Origin: Erigeron canadensis
Lineage: Eukaryota > Streptophyta > Magnoliopsida > Asterales > Asteraceae
NCBI RefSeq assembly: GCF_010389155.1
Contig: NC_057768.1
Coordinates: forward strand, 5,144,501 to 5,208,500
Reading direction: 5' to 3'
Length of the DNA: 64,000 nucleotides
In this document: positions 1 through 12,373 of the stretch, piece by piece
Position numbering within the stretch: position 1 is the first letter of the stretch
Layout of the letters: each line of letters opens with the position of its first letter
Program-made: the position numbers and the translations under genes
Notes under the pieces: model-generated
Told to the model about the DNA's origin: nothing
Database searches by the model: none
The model's input: the letters and a program-made list of their open reading frames with translations, nothing else

Positions 1-873
1 AATTGCTCATTATGCATCATTTAAATTGAAGTTGTTTATAGAGCTTAACTTATGAAGTACGGGTATATACTTAAATGAATTGTTTGATGCATGTTGAAAT
101 TTTAAATTGGATATGTGAGCTATATGTGGGGAACTCAACATATAGCAAGTTAGTTCATGTGAAAATCAAATTGATTAATCGAGACACTTATTACGATAAC
201 CTGAGACTTTGGTCAATGATATTGATTTGTGTTAATCAATGAATTTAAGTGATGTGATCATGAGGGGGAGAAGATACGCATTGCACTCTTTTTCCCTTGA
301 GTAAGGCTTTGTCTCACTGGGTTTTCTTGTCAAGGTTTTTAACGAGGCAATATCCCCAAGCGTACCAAAAGAATTATGTACTCTTTTCCCTTCACTAGAT
401 TTTTGTCCCATTGGGTTTTCTCTAGTAAGGTTTTAACGAGGCATAATGTCTTTAATCAATGGACATCCAAGGGGGAGTATTATGAATAAATATTAGATGG
501 ATGTCTATATATGGCGCAATTGATGCTCTGGTACTTTTTTAGCAAAGATCTAGATATATTTCTCCCATGGTTGATAATATTATCGGAAGATTTGAATATC
601 GTGATATACAAATAGATAGTTATATCTCCTTGCTATCATTAGAGCCCGCAAATGGCTTAAAGTTTCACATTGATATACAATGCATGGAGCATGTATAATA
701 TTTTTTTAATGATCAACATATACATGAATGGTTTTTATGAACAATATTGATTTTGAGATTACTATGTCATTATATGGCCACACAAGATATGTATATGACA
801 CAATTGGCTGTATGTTTTTAACGAGGCAACAACCCTAAACGTATTGTATAACAAAACATACAAGGGGGAGTAT
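1..873 (+). mobile_element. Copia-like element A, 3' internal region
   Basis: This is the noncoding 3' part of a Ty1/copia-like element whose 5' side lies outside the window. It matches the 3' part of element B: the opening bases resemble 5604-5690, and the match continues from 10747 onward, past the element C insertion. It contains three purine tracts of the form GGGGGAG (near 261, 469 and 862). These are separated by modules with runs like CCCTT, CACTGGGTTTTC and AAGGTTTTTAACGAGGCA. The last tract sits directly before the LTR and is the likely functional polypurine tract. No coding frame survives. Confidence 0.75.
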
Positions 874-1043
874 TGTAAATGATTGTGTGTATCATGTATG
901 TTTTAGAGAGATTGCATTTCCTAGTTTATCTCATTTATCTTGGAGCCCACTCCAAAACTTGTGTATATATATCCCTTCCCATTCTCAATGAAAGAGATAA
1001 TTTTCTTCCTCAATATATTTCTCTTCTCAATAATCTTATAACA
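874..1043 (+). repeat. 3' LTR of element A
   Basis: The segment starts TGTAAATG just after the purine tract ending at 870 and ends TTATAACA, the same terminal octamer as the LTRs of element B. Inside are a TATATATA stretch near 963 and a CTCAATGAAAGAGA block, matching the layout of the B LTRs. It is about 170 bp. The partner LTR is outside the window, so the target duplication cannot be checked. Confidence 0.6.
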
Positions 1044-1217
1044 CTTTTTGAATATATATACATTGTATCTAAGTTATCATAATGCACAAATAAACGAAAC
1101 ATGATACTTTCTAAATGTTTGATAAATTGCAATACTTAATTTCAACTCTTGTAAAAATTTAACAAAATATATAGAGTTCTAATGCCAGAAAATTCAAACC
1201 TTTTAAAATATGTTTTT

Positions 1218-1409
1218 TGTTATGAATTAATTAATGTGACTATCCACGTTCTAAAACTCCCCATATATTTATGTTGTATTATTAATGTGAAGCCTATATA
1301 TAATGGCTCATGTATGTTGAAGTATCATATCAATGAAATGATCATCTATTCTCTCCATTGTTCATTCTGTTGTTGTTATACTTTGTTATTAGGTCTTTGT
1401 TTTATAACA
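1218..1409 (+). repeat. 5' LTR of element B
   Basis: It begins TGTTATGAATTAATTA and ends TTATAACA. It matches 12155-12368 closely, apart from an indel of about 22 bases after the shared CCCCATATATTTATG. It contains a TATATAATGG promoter-like motif near 1296 and the polypyrimidine stretch before the end. Confidence 0.85.
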
Positions 1410-3599
1410 CGTTATCAGCACGAGACTCTATTATTATTGGTAAAATATGGATTTGTCTTATGGGTGTAGTAGCAAGAATTGAGCAAAAATACGTATCACT
1501 CGACACAGTCAAAATTCATTGCTCAGAAGGTAATCTTTTCTTATTGATCTTAATTATTTGATATGGATTCATACTCAAATCAGTTAAATTATATAAAAGT
1601 GTTTATATGATTTAAAGGCTAACTTGTATCTATCATGTATAATTAAAATCACAAGAAAAATTATGGAAATATGTTTAGTAATATTGATAATTTATTTTGA
1701 TGCATTATACGATTGGCATAATTTTTTTTTTTATTAAAACCTAAGAAAAGAAGTGTTGAGCAAATAGATTTTACTCAAAAAAAATGGATTGTCATATTGT
1801 CCCTTTGTCTTTCAATTTATGAGATCTTTTGAATATCCTGATGTATATATTTTAATTTAGGAGAATAAATCTTTAAAGATTTTAATTTAGGCGGTGCATA
1901 ATTGTTCGTTGCCTACACACATACTTTAATATTTTTATAAATCAATAAGGTAGATCTATAGTTAAGCAAATATAAAAAAGAGAGGATGGTTTGCCGCCTG
2001 ATCGGATCCTTACGCCTTTTTACGTTTCGTATGGTAATTTTTCTATCATCGATCCTTGCGGTAGTTACAATAATATTATATAGAAAAAGGTATGTTTTCT
2101 TTTCCACCAACAATTTATAAAATTAAATTGGTATAAAACTAATTTCTTTGTTTGATAATAAAACGTATTCATGATGGATGTTATAATAGCATGTTTTATC
2201 TTGAAATTCTATCTTCGATTCGTGTATATTTGGCGGAATTATAGCATATTTCTAAAGGCTAGATAGTTGATCGATTAATCATTACTTATATTGAGGTTTT
2301 ATTGATTTTATAATTAGACTCTTTTCTGCTATGTAATTACTAACCACCATTCACATTGCTACGAATCATGAATTCATGGAGACTGACTATATATTAAATT
2401 TCTAGTATTGTAATTTGCAATGCTATGAATCATTAATTTATGGAGATTGGCGATATAACGTCTTTTTGCATCATGATTTCATTCTGCTCTAGATTTATTT
2501 GGCTATATATGTAATCTAGTCTGTTTATAAATCAATTTATTGGCTGGATTAATGACTTTGATTTTGTACATTATGATATTTGGGGTACGTGTGTGATTTT
2601 TTCAAAATAAAGAATTTAATTACAACAAGTTTTTGTTTGGTTCACTATACATGTTAATTTAGATGATTTAACTTGGCGAGAGACTACAGTTTTTGACCAA
2701 CATAATATAGTAAAGATGATATAAGTCGGTTAATGGAAGTGGACTATCAATTGAGGTCTTTAGTCTGGTTGGTATTTTTTTCAACTTTTGTATTTCATAT
2801 TATTGTCATCTTTGCATGATTATTATTTTGATCACTTAATCTATTTATATAAGATTTTTTTTAAGTTTTATAAAATAGTATTTGAGGATTAGTGTGTAAC
2901 CTATATCTGCTAGAGTTAATATGCTATCAAAATTAAACTTACTATGACCCTACTTGATAGTCGTATATTATGAAATTATAAATGCTATTGAGGATATATT
3001 TCAATTCTGAAACTTGGTAATTTGTTGATCTGTACGTGCATGATATATAAATTTATGGAATGTATGATGCTTGACATATATTATCTTAATATAAGGAATG
3101 ATTGATAGTTTTACATGCTAAAATCGATATAGGACAAATAAATTAAAGTTTTAGAAATGCCTATTATCATCCTCATAAAATATTTTAAGTGTGATTATTG
3201 TATTTCTACGGCATAATTCTTGGAAATGTATTTGATAATTGATAAAGTAAATGTATGCTACCGGGCAATTTGTTTATATGCCCATCTATTTTGCTCATTG
3301 GTTAATGATAAATATATGCAACTTAATTGAATTGTATGTTTCTAATACATTTTATAGAATGATTAATGACATATACATGTTTAATTAGCAAATCTTGATG
3401 ATAAATCTATTTTTCTTGTTTGATATTGCTAAATGCTAATATAAATATTATATTGAATTGTGCAAAAGCTCAAAAGAGTCAAAATAAATATAAAGGAGAA
3501 ATTAGAGTTTCAAAGTACCAATGTACTAATTTATCCAATATGATTTTAAACATGTCAAGTGCAATCGAAGCACATGTTGTCATAGACTAGAAGTTTATG

Positions 3600-5600
3600 A
3601 ATCAGAACTATTTGATTAATTGGCATGCTCGGCTAGACCATCCCGGGTTAGTGATGATGCGAAATAAAAATTAGTTGAAGTACCTGATGTTTTATCTATA
3701 TAATAATTTTATTGATTGCTCGAAAATGAAATTTTCTAGTTTTTGCCACCTGAGATAAGGAATAAATCATGGAACAAATAAAAAGTGGAAATCTATAGGC
3801 CTATACGCCATCTTATGAACCATTTAGGATAATAAATCGATGCATCGTCTAAATGGTCATTAAATATGTAACCCGAAGTTTGCATGATTGATTGCTCGTA
3901 TAATAAGATGGCGAGTATGTTCCATATTGCAATGACGAAAATGACAAAAACTACTTCCTTAAGTTTTTAATGATCATTGGTTCTTTGCTTTTGTTGGAAT
4001 GTTTATTGATTCTAATGCCAATGATCATATGGGAGCAAAATGAATTATTAATTGTTTGGGGCCATGTTATACAACATGTGATAATACGAATTCGCATCAT
4101 GCCAATATCTTATTGTATCTCCAAAAAAAAATTAATAAATAAATAAAAATAAATTAATTTGGAAATAATGTTGGAAAAATAGACATGCATTGGAAGTGTG
4201 TAGTGTCATGCTTTGATTCAGTTCGAAAATGTCTGATTAACTAGACACTAGTATGACTGTTTTGGGTATGAGTTGAATTATGAAAGATATGTATGTAATC
4301 AATAAAGCATATTGGAAGATTCGTTTATGGCTTATGTTTCACATTGATGTAATTTAGTTTTCCCAACATTAGGGGGAGATGTTTACAACATTAGGGAAAA
4401 ATGGAAAGCAGCTGAAATGAATAAAAATGAATTATCAAAGTTTCTCACACCGATAAATATTAAATTAAAGTTTGTGATAATTCATTCACAGTATATAGTA
4501 TTTGCCAGCATGTTAACTAACCAGAAAGAGATAACAGCTGCTAATGCTCCAATTGATAATGAGTCTACACATATTTGAACTATGGTAGAGAATTTGATTC
4601 CAAATAAAAATCCTCGAAAAAAAGGAGCAAGAAATTGAGATGGTCAGATTCGAGGTATAAAAAAACCCATTATAATTATTGATGAGTAACTAGACATGAA
4701 GGTTTTAAATAAACCCCGAGTACATGGAACAAATGAGATCTCAATAAATTATGACATGTCTAGAGACTTGTGGAATCGAAAATAAATAAAAACGACGTTG
4801 AGTTCGATTGAATATGATAGCGCTAAGTGTATGCCTAATGGTGAGGATCTTGAAAGCATGCATGCATTAGTGATAAGGTATGAATGGTTGGCCAAAGATG
4901 AAAAGACGCTTGTATTTTAGGGCATGAAGTCCAAGCACTAGCAAGTACGTAAATTATATGATGATGATATGTGTTCGGATATTAAATGAGAAAATTGAAA
5001 ATATGGCACATAGATTGTTGATCAGATCTTTTATTGATTATGGACAAGAAATGTCATATGGTGGAAGCAACTATTGATCTATTGAAAATCTGGCAAAATA
5101 TGATATTTGATTTGCGTCTAAAGAAAATGAACAGAGCTCATTTGGTATTAATATTTCACGAGAGATATAAAATATATGAAGCATATTTCATTATTTGAAA
5201 AGCTTAAAAACCTATGTGAAATTGGAATGTGGTAGAACGCCTTAGCGCGTATTTATTGAAATGTGCCATAGAAATTACTATGTTTGCTCATTAAACTCCA
5301 TAAAGAAATTTGGATTAAATATGATATGAGTTTTAATGGAACTCCGAGAGAGTGTCCAATACATATTGAATTATTAGAGAATGAATGTGAGATAAAAGAC
5401 AAAGACCGTCTTGATTACGAATTGACTATGTTGAGGATAATTTCATTGAGCATCATAATAGCTAAAAAGAGAAAGCTATACTTCTGTAGACAAGTGACGC
5501 TCATGGCTTTGAGGTCACGTGATGTTGAAAAAACCCCCTCGAATTTAAAAGACGATGGTCACAATGTTGGTTCAAAAGTATCGCTAAAGCATTAATAGTT
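3600..5600 (+). pseudogene. Decayed pol of element B
   Basis: Translating in shifting frames gives recognisable copia pol pieces in the expected order. A GAG-pre-integrase block reading WHARLDHPG lies near 3630. Integrase remnants run from about 3780 to 4100. A block reading SFPTLGGD near 4360 and one reading ITAANAPID near 4530 match the segment between integrase and reverse transcriptase in one plant copia branch. An ISINY...LWNR block near 4740 marks the start of the reverse transcriptase region. Most of reverse transcriptase and RNase H is missing, since only about 600 bp remain before the 3' noncoding part. Many stops and frameshifts make it non-functional. The 103-codon ORF at 5284-5595 is a remnant and not a separate gene. 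Confidence 0.65.
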
Positions 5601-5690
5601 ATCGATTGCTCATTATGCATCATTTAAATTAAAGTTGTTTATAAAGTTTAACTTATGAAGTGCGTGTATATACTTAAATGAGATGTTTGA

Positions 5691-5896
5691 TGTTAGAAAG
5701 AAAATTTCAGGATCAGAACGTTGTCATCATTTCCATCAATAGCAACCAACTTGGACAACACTCCAAGATACAAATCAGCAGAAGATTAAAATTGATTTGT
5801 TTTCCATAATTAGTTTATTTTTTCCCTTATAAATTGTAATCGTTTTTTATCACAGAATCAATACAATACAAATATTTTCAATTCATTGTGTTATCA
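5691..5896 (+). repeat. 5' LTR of element C
   Basis: It starts TGTTAGAAAG and ends GTGTTATCA, directly followed by the primer-binding site. A CTTATAAATTG motif near 5826 is the likely promoter TATA box. It is the same length as the 3' LTR with about 96% identity. Confidence 0.95.
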
Positions 5897-5980
5897 TGGT
5901 ATCAGAGCCGGCATACTGCATGGACTCATCATCTACATAGTAACATCAAAATTCGAATCCATCACATAACCTAAGCCACC

Positions 5981-7475
5981 ATGGCAACAGAAGCCGGCGG
6001 CTCAGGCGTGGGTTCTGAATTAGCAATTTAACTAGCCGAACTCTTGCAAAATAACCAACCACAAAATCCCAAATTATCCGACAACCTACAGATTAACCTC
6101 AAATTAAACAACCAAAATTATGCCCTATGGGCTCGAATGATCCGAGTCGCCATAGGCGGAAAATCCAAATCATTACTAAATCATTTAACCGAAGAACCAC
6201 CAACAAAAGCAACAACTGAAAAATATGAAAGATGGGAACAAGAAGACCTGATCGTGTTTTCTTGGCTAATTCAGAACATTGAACCGACTTTGGCCGGAAA
6301 CCTTACCAAATTTTCCACATCAAAGGAGCTGTGGGATGCCCTGACAACCACATATAGCAGCGAAAAGGACAAATTGCAAACTTTCAATTTGCACGTCAAG
6401 GCGAATGAACTCAAACAGAATGATAAATCGCTTGAAGATTTTTGGATCTCACTCCAAGGCGTATGGGGTGAGATCTACCGTTTGGATCCAAATCCAATGA
6501 AATGCCCTGAGGATATCAAAATATATTCCAAACTAAGATCTAAACAGAAAGTGTTCCAGTTTTTTAAATGGATTAGATCGGAAATATGAACAGCTGAAAC
6601 GTGAAATCCTTTGGGTCGACCCGCTCCCTACCGTTGAATCTGCTTATGCCACGATTCGTAAGGAAGCCGCTCACCAACTTATTATGGGAGCAACAACAAA
6701 CGACACACAAGGAATAGCATCTGGCTTAATCGCCGGAGAACTTTCCGGCAATAGCAGCGGTGGCGGTGGTTTTGTATCAAAGGGATTTCGCCGGAATGAC
6801 GGCAAGAAAAAGGTGACCCAGGATGATAAATCACATCTACAGTGCGATGAGTGTGGCATGTCAAGACACACAAAAGATCAGTGTTTTGAGATCGTAGGGT
6901 ATCCCGATTGGTGGATCGGTCCGAAGAAAAGCAGCAGATCAAAAAAACCCGAGAAAGATATCACCCCTACCACCGCTACAAAACCCTATAAAGATGGTGG
7001 TGGTGACCGGCGATCAACCGGTTTCGGTGGGGTAGTAGCGGCGGCCGAAGAAGGAAACAAGGAGGAGAACTTTTCAATGGTAACAGGTAAAAGGAAAGGA
7101 AAGGATATTTCTAATTTCCAAAACTTATGCATCTTTCCTTATAAAAAGATATTTTCCAGGTTATCATATGATTTTCCATATAAAAAGGATCCAACAGTGG
7201 GCCCAACAGTGGATAGATCGGCTGGTATAGCCCATGGAGCAGCCCTCATGGCCCAAAATGAGTCTAGCAAGTCCAATGGAGAATGGATTTTTGATTGTGG
7301 AGCAACGGATACAATGACGTATGAGTTATCTGATATTTCAGAATTTTCCAAACCCAGGAAAACTCATATTGAAGCAGCTAATAAAGAGAAAATGGATGTA
7401 AAAACTGGAGGAATAATTAAAATCTCACCAGATTTCAAACTGTCTAATTGTCTTTATGTTCCCTCTTTGTCATAG
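5981..7475 (+). pseudogene. gag and protease of element C (broken)
   Basis: The probable start is the ATG at 5981 in a CCACCATGG context. A stop TAA at 6029 interrupts it after 16 codons, and the same frame then stays open to 6589. That part carries the copia gag fold (UBN2/DUF4219 type), including NYALWARMI near its start and LWDALTTTYS. A frameshift near 6570-6680 leads to 6684-7475, which holds a CCHC zinc knuckle (CDECGMSRHTKDQC) and a protease active-site-like block WIFDCGATDTMT. In that block the usual DSG reads DCG, a variant I believe also occurs in other plant copia copies. The frame ends at a stop within YVPSLS. Gag would coat the element RNA, and the protease would cut the polyprotein. 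Confidence 0.85.
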
Positions 7476-7529
7476 AAACTATTATCCATAAGTCATGTGA
7501 CAAAAGAACTCAATTGCTCCGTTCTCATG

Positions 7530-10500
7530 CTTCCAACTTTTTGTCTTTAACAGGATATCAGGACGGGACGGATTATTGGGCGTGGCACTGAAAGAGGGGG
7601 ACTGTACTATGTTGATGAAGTAAATTCAAGCGGGAGTGTTATGCTAGGTCATGGAACCAGTGAAAGAGAAGCTTGGTTATGGCATAGAAGATTGGGGCAC
7701 CCATCAGTTAGTTATTTGCATACTTTGTTTCCTAAACTTTTTCCGTTAAATAAACCAATTTCTTGTGAAACCTGCATTTTAGCTAAAAGTCATAAACAAA
7801 CCTATAAACCCAGAAATACCAGGGTTATAGTCCCCTTCTCCTTAATTCATTCAGATGTATGGGGCCTTGCCCCAGTTTTTGGAGGTCAAAATTTTCGATA
7901 TTATGTGATATTTGTTGATGATTGTACCCGGATGACTTGGATCTATTTCTTAAAAAATAAAGGTGAGGTTTATGATAGGTTTACTGTTTTTTATGCCATG
8001 ATCCAAACCCAGTTTCAACACTCTATCAAAATTGTAAGGTCAGACAATGGGGGAGAATATGTGAACTCACAAATGAATCTGTTTTTTCAGTCCAAAGGGA
8101 TCGTCCATCAAACCACATGCCCTCATACGCCAGAACAAAATGGTGTAGCCGAAAGAAAAAATAGACTTCTGTTAGAAATGGCTAGAGCCCTAAGAATTGA
8201 GTCATGTGTTCCAAAATCCTTTTGGCCAGAAGCTATATCCACCGCCACTTACCTAATTAACCGACTACCAACAAAAATTCTTAAAATGAAAACTCCCCTT
8301 AAAACTCTCACTGAGTATCATACCTTACCACCAGTGCTCACACTCCCACCTAAAGTGTTTGGATGTACTGTTTTCGTTCATGTTCCAAAATCATATCGTG
8401 ATAAACTTGATCCATGTGCTGAAAAGTGTGTTTTCGTTGGATATGGGGTAACTCAAAAAGGGTATAGGTGTTATAATCCTAAAACTCGTCATATGTTCAC
8501 CACTATGAACCAAGTACTTTTACTCCTCGCCACATAGTGGTCAGGGGGAGGAAGAGAATGACACACTGAGTTGGCTGGAATATTCCTTGGGAGAAGGCTC
8601 TTATACACCTGTTGCTTCAGCACAAAGAACAGAAGAACATTCCTTGGGCTCCAGAAGTCTCCTCAGCCAGAAAATGTCACCAAAAATACAAGTCCGAACC
8701 TGATATCCGAGGTAAGTAATTTTCCAAATCCTTCACTTACCATACCAGATTCCTCGAATGAAAGTGTGCAGGAAAGTGAAGAACAAGTAAGTACTGAAGT
8801 TAGTGAAGAACAAGTAAGTACTGAGGCTCCAGAACAACAATATGTACTCCCTGCAAGATCCACTAGAGGAATTCCTGCAAAGCATTTTTCTCCAGAGAAG
8901 TTTTCAAGAGGTTCTAAATATCCAATGGCTAACTTTGTAAGAGGAAATCTGTCTGAAGAAGCAAAGGCATTCACATCAAAGTTATATTCAGAAGAGACTC
9001 CATTAAATGTAGAGCAAGCCTTGAAGATGACAAAATGGAAGGATGCTATGGAAGTTGAAATGGAGGCACTAAAAAAAATGAAACATCGGACAAGTGTACT
9101 TTACCACAAGGGAAGGAACCAGTAGGATGCAGGTGGATCTATACAATCAAATTCAAGCCAGATGGTGTAGTTGAACGATATAAAGCTCGGTTAGTTGCAA
9201 AAGGATACACCCAGACGTATGGTATTGACTATTCTGAGACATTCTCTCCAGTTACAAAGCTAGATACAATAAGGGTTTTGTTCTCTGTAGCAGCAAATCA
9301 AGGTTGGCCCATTTATCAGTTCGATGTTAAGAATGCCTTCTTACACGGAGAATTAGAAGAGGAGGTATATATGGATCCTCCGCCCGGTTTCTCGGATGAT
9401 TTCAAGCCTGGAGAAGTCTGTAAGCTAAAGAAGTCATTGTATGGACTAAAGCAGTCACCAAGAGCATGGTTTGGAAGGTTCACACTAGCAATGAAGAAAT
9501 ATGGATACAAACAAAGTAATTCTGATCACACTTTGTTCCTAAGTCAAAAAGGAGATAGAATAACATGTCTGATAATTTATGTTGATGACATGATTATCAC
9601 CGGGAATGATGAAATTGAGATAAAGAAATTAAGACAGAATTCGCGTGCAGAATTTGAAATGAAAAAGTTAGGAAATCTAAAGTATTTCCTTGGAATTGAA
9701 GTATTAAGATCACAACAAGGGATCTTTATTCATCAAAAGAAATATATCTTGGATTTTTTAGCATAAACAGAAATGATTGATTGTAAGCCAGCAGACACAC
9801 CAATGGTTATGAATCAGAAGTTGTTCATGAAATCAGATGCCAAATCTGCAGATAAAAATAGATACCAACGAATGGTAGGAAAGTTGATTTATCTAGCTCA
9901 CACTCGTCCAGATATAGCATATGCAGTTGGAGTAGTAAGTTAGTTTATGCACCAGCCTCAAGAAGAACACATGGATGCAGTTTTACGAATTATCAGATAT
10001 CTCAAAGGAACTACTGGTCACGGAGTTTTGTTTAAAGCAAATGGTCATCTTGATATTCAAATATACACAGACGCTGACTGGGCTGGAGATAAAGGGAACA
10101 AAAGATCAACCTCAGGATATTTCTCTCTAGTAGGAGGTAATCTTGTCACATGGAGAAGTAAAAAGCAAAAAGTTGTTTCTCTGTCAAGTGCAAAAGCTGA
10201 ATTCCGAGGTATAGCCAAAGGCGTAGCAGAAGCTTTGTGGCTGAAAAAACTTGTGACTGAATTAGGATTTGCTCCAAAAGAAAGCATCCAAATTTTAAGC
10301 GACAATGAAGCAGCAATTCAGATCTCAGAAAATCCTGTGCAACATGACAGAACTAAACATGTGGAGGTTGACCGACATTTCATTAAAGAAAAACTTGAAG
10401 GTGGGATCATTAAGTTACCGTTCGTGAAGTCTGAAGATCAACTTGCAGATATCTTGACTAAAGCGGTAGGAACAAATATGTTCAACAAATGTCTTAGCAA

Positions 10501-10546
10501 GTTGAATTTTGGTAATCTCACTATTCAACTTGAGGGGGAGTGTTAG
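7530..10546 (+). pseudogene. pol (integrase, RT, RNase H) of element C, broken
   Basis: The first open segment (7641-8537) has the integrase zinc finger (WLWHRRLGHPS, then CETCILAKSHK) and the catalytic D, D and E in HSDVWG, RSDNGGEY and PEQNGVAERKN. The reverse transcriptase spans about 9000-9760, with DVKNAFLHGELEEEVYM and the catalytic IIYVDDMIITG. RNase H (9947-10546) reads YTDADWAGDKGNKRSTSG and SLSSAKAEF and ends ...DQLADILTKAVG. Frameshifts near 8500 and 9090 and stops near 9764 and 9943 split the frame, so no complete polyprotein can be made. Domain order (integrase before RT) identifies Ty1/copia. I do not assign a finer lineage. Confidence 0.9.
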
Positions 10547-10746
10547 AAAAAAGATTTCAGGATCAAAACGTTGTCATCATTTCCATCAATAGCAACCATC
10601 TTGGACAACACTCCAAGATACAAATCAGCAAGAGATTGAAATTGATTTGTTTTCCATAATTAGTTTGTTTTTTCCCTTATAAATTGTAATCGTTTTTTAT
10701 CACAAAATCAATACAATACAAATATTTTCAATTCATTGTGTTATCA
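10541..10746 (+). repeat. 3' LTR of element C
   Basis: It follows the purine tract TGAGGGGGAG directly, starts TGTTAGAAAA and ends GTGTTATCA. It is followed by the target duplication TTTGA. The differences from the 5' LTR are scattered single substitutions. Confidence 0.95.
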
Positions 10747-10900
10747 TTTGATGCATGTTGAAATTTTAAATTGGATATGTAAGTCATATATAGAGAAATC
10801 AACACATAGCAAGTTGGTTCATGAGAAAACCAAATTGTATTATCGAGACACTTATTACAATAACCTGAGACTTTGGTCAGTGATATTGTTTAAGTGATGT

Positions 10901-11270
10901 GATCATGAGGGGGAGAAGATACGCATTGCACTCTTTTTCCCTCGAGCAAGACTTTGTCCCACTGGGTTTTCCTGTCAAGGTTTTTAATGAGGCAATATCC
11001 CCAAGCGTATCAAAAGAATTATGTACTCTTTTCCTTTCACTAGATTTTTGTCCCATTGGGTTTTCTCTAGTAAGGTTTTAGCGATAGATCATGAGGGGGA
11101 GAAGATACGCATTGCACTCTTTTTCCCTCGAGCAAGACTTTGTCCCACTGGGTTTTCCTGTCAAGGTTTTTAATGAGGCAATATCCCCAAGCGTATCAAA
11201 AGAATTATGTACTCTTTTCCTTTCACTAGATTTTTGTCCCATTGGGTTTTCTCTAGTAAGGTTTTAGCGA
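10901..11270 (+). repeat. 186-bp tandem duplication in the 3' region of element B
   Basis: Copy 1 (10901-11086) and copy 2 (11087-11270) are nearly identical and directly adjacent. Each starts GATCATGAGGGGGAG and ends TAAGGTTTTAGCGA. The unit carries a purine tract, so the element has extra polypurine-like sites. Element A has only one copy at the matching place (about 256-440), so the duplication arose in B or its close lineage. Confidence 0.9.
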
Positions 11271-12154
11271 GGGCATAATGTCATTAATCAATGGAAATCC
11301 AAGATGGAGAGTTATAAATAATTAATGAATGGATGTCAAAATACATATAACTGAATCTCATGAAGAGATTGATATACTACAAATTAGGGTTGTATTATCT
11401 CGAAAATCGAACATTTATTAAATGGGATTTTTGTCCATTTATGAAAATATATTGACAAAAGGTCAAAGAGCTTCAATATTGGCAATTCTTACTCATTACG
11501 ATATTACATCATTTTATAGATGTGTCAGCAATAAATGGCTCCGAGTCAACAAGCTATCGTTTGATGAAACTGAAGACATACTTCGATACATGATATATGT
11601 TTATTCTAGATATTTGTCTCATCCGTCCAAAGCATTATCATGGAGAATTTGGTTTTTCACAAATTGTGACACTACAAATTTTATGGAGGTTTAGCAATCA
11701 TCAACAACTACATCATCAAGCTATGAAGATGGTCATGATCAAAGATCAATAAAGAAGACGTCCAAGAAGGATGTGTTCACAAGACTAGCTCAATGGTATC
11801 ATTTGAAGATAATGTAGTGTATATAGATCAAGCTCAAACTATGATAGAGTCAATCTCGACATATGATCAACAAGATGGTGACACAATTAGTCTTTAGCAT
11901 ACCTGATCAAGCAATAACTGGGCATATTATTGAGTCATTTATAAACAAGATCAACATTCGACATCTCGAATATGGATATTCAAATGAGGGGGAGTATTAT
12001 ACGCGCTGCACTTTTTTTCCCTTCACCGAGTTTTTTTTTTCCACTGGGTTTTTCTTTGTAAGGTTTTTAATGAGGCAACAAACACCATCTTTGCGTATAA
12101 TAAAGTGTGAATATCCAAGGGGGCTCTTTAAATTAGTGGATAGCCAAGGGGGAG

Positions 12155-12368
12155 TGTTATGAATTAATTAATGTGGCTATCCACATTCTAAAACTCCCCA
12201 TATATTTATGTTCATCATTATGTATGTATTAATTGTATTATTAATGTGAAGCCTATATATAATGGCTCATGTATGTTGAAGTATCATATCAATGAAATGA
12301 TCATTTATTCTCTCCATTGTTCATTCTGTTGTTGTTATACTTTGTTATTAGGTCTTTGTTTTATAACA
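12155..12368 (+). repeat. 3' LTR of element B
   Basis: It begins TGTTATGAATTAATTA right after AAGGGGGAG and ends TTATAACA, followed by TTTTT. It is 214 bp. Compared with the 5' LTR it has an extra segment around 12211-12232 and a few substitutions. Confidence 0.85.
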
Positions 12369-12373
12369 TTTTT

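Larger units (their letters stand above)
5691..10746 (+). mobile_element. Ty1/copia retrotransposon C, near full length but inactivated
   Basis: A 5,056-bp element with 206-bp LTRs, a primer site TGGTATCAGAGC (5897-5908, complementary to initiator Met tRNA), gag-pol in copia order (protease, integrase, reverse transcriptase, RNase H) and a purine tract TGAGGGGGAG at 10531-10540. The target duplication TTTGA is perfect (5686-5690 and 10747-10751). Joining its flanks restores a sequence that matches element A at about 85-125, which proves insertion into element B. By my count the LTRs differ at 9 of 206 positions, so it is fairly young but not recent. Several stops and frameshifts break the coding region. 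Confidence 0.95.
1218..12368 (+). mobile_element. Copia-like LTR element B, decayed, interrupted by element C
   Basis: An 11.15-kb span bounded by related LTRs (1218-1409 and 12155-12368) with a 5-bp target duplication TTTTT at 1213-1217 and 12369-12373. A primer-site-like motif, CGTTATCAGCACGA, follows the left LTR at 1410. A purine tract AAGGGGGAG precedes the right LTR. Without the inserted element C (5691-10746) it is about 6.1 kb. The gag area (about 1500-3500) is unrecognisable and pol survives only as broken fragments at 3600-5600. The target duplication is a homopolymer, so it is weaker evidence than the LTR pair itself. Confidence 0.85.

Noticed and set aside
7286..7325. DCG in place of DSG in the element C protease, as an inactivating mutation
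   Set aside because: I recall the same variant in other plant copia copies, so it may be a family trait. Inactivation is better shown by the stops and frameshifts.
8663..8974. Minus-strand ORF inside element C
   Set aside because: It overlaps the plus-strand linker between integrase and reverse transcriptase; there is no independent evidence.
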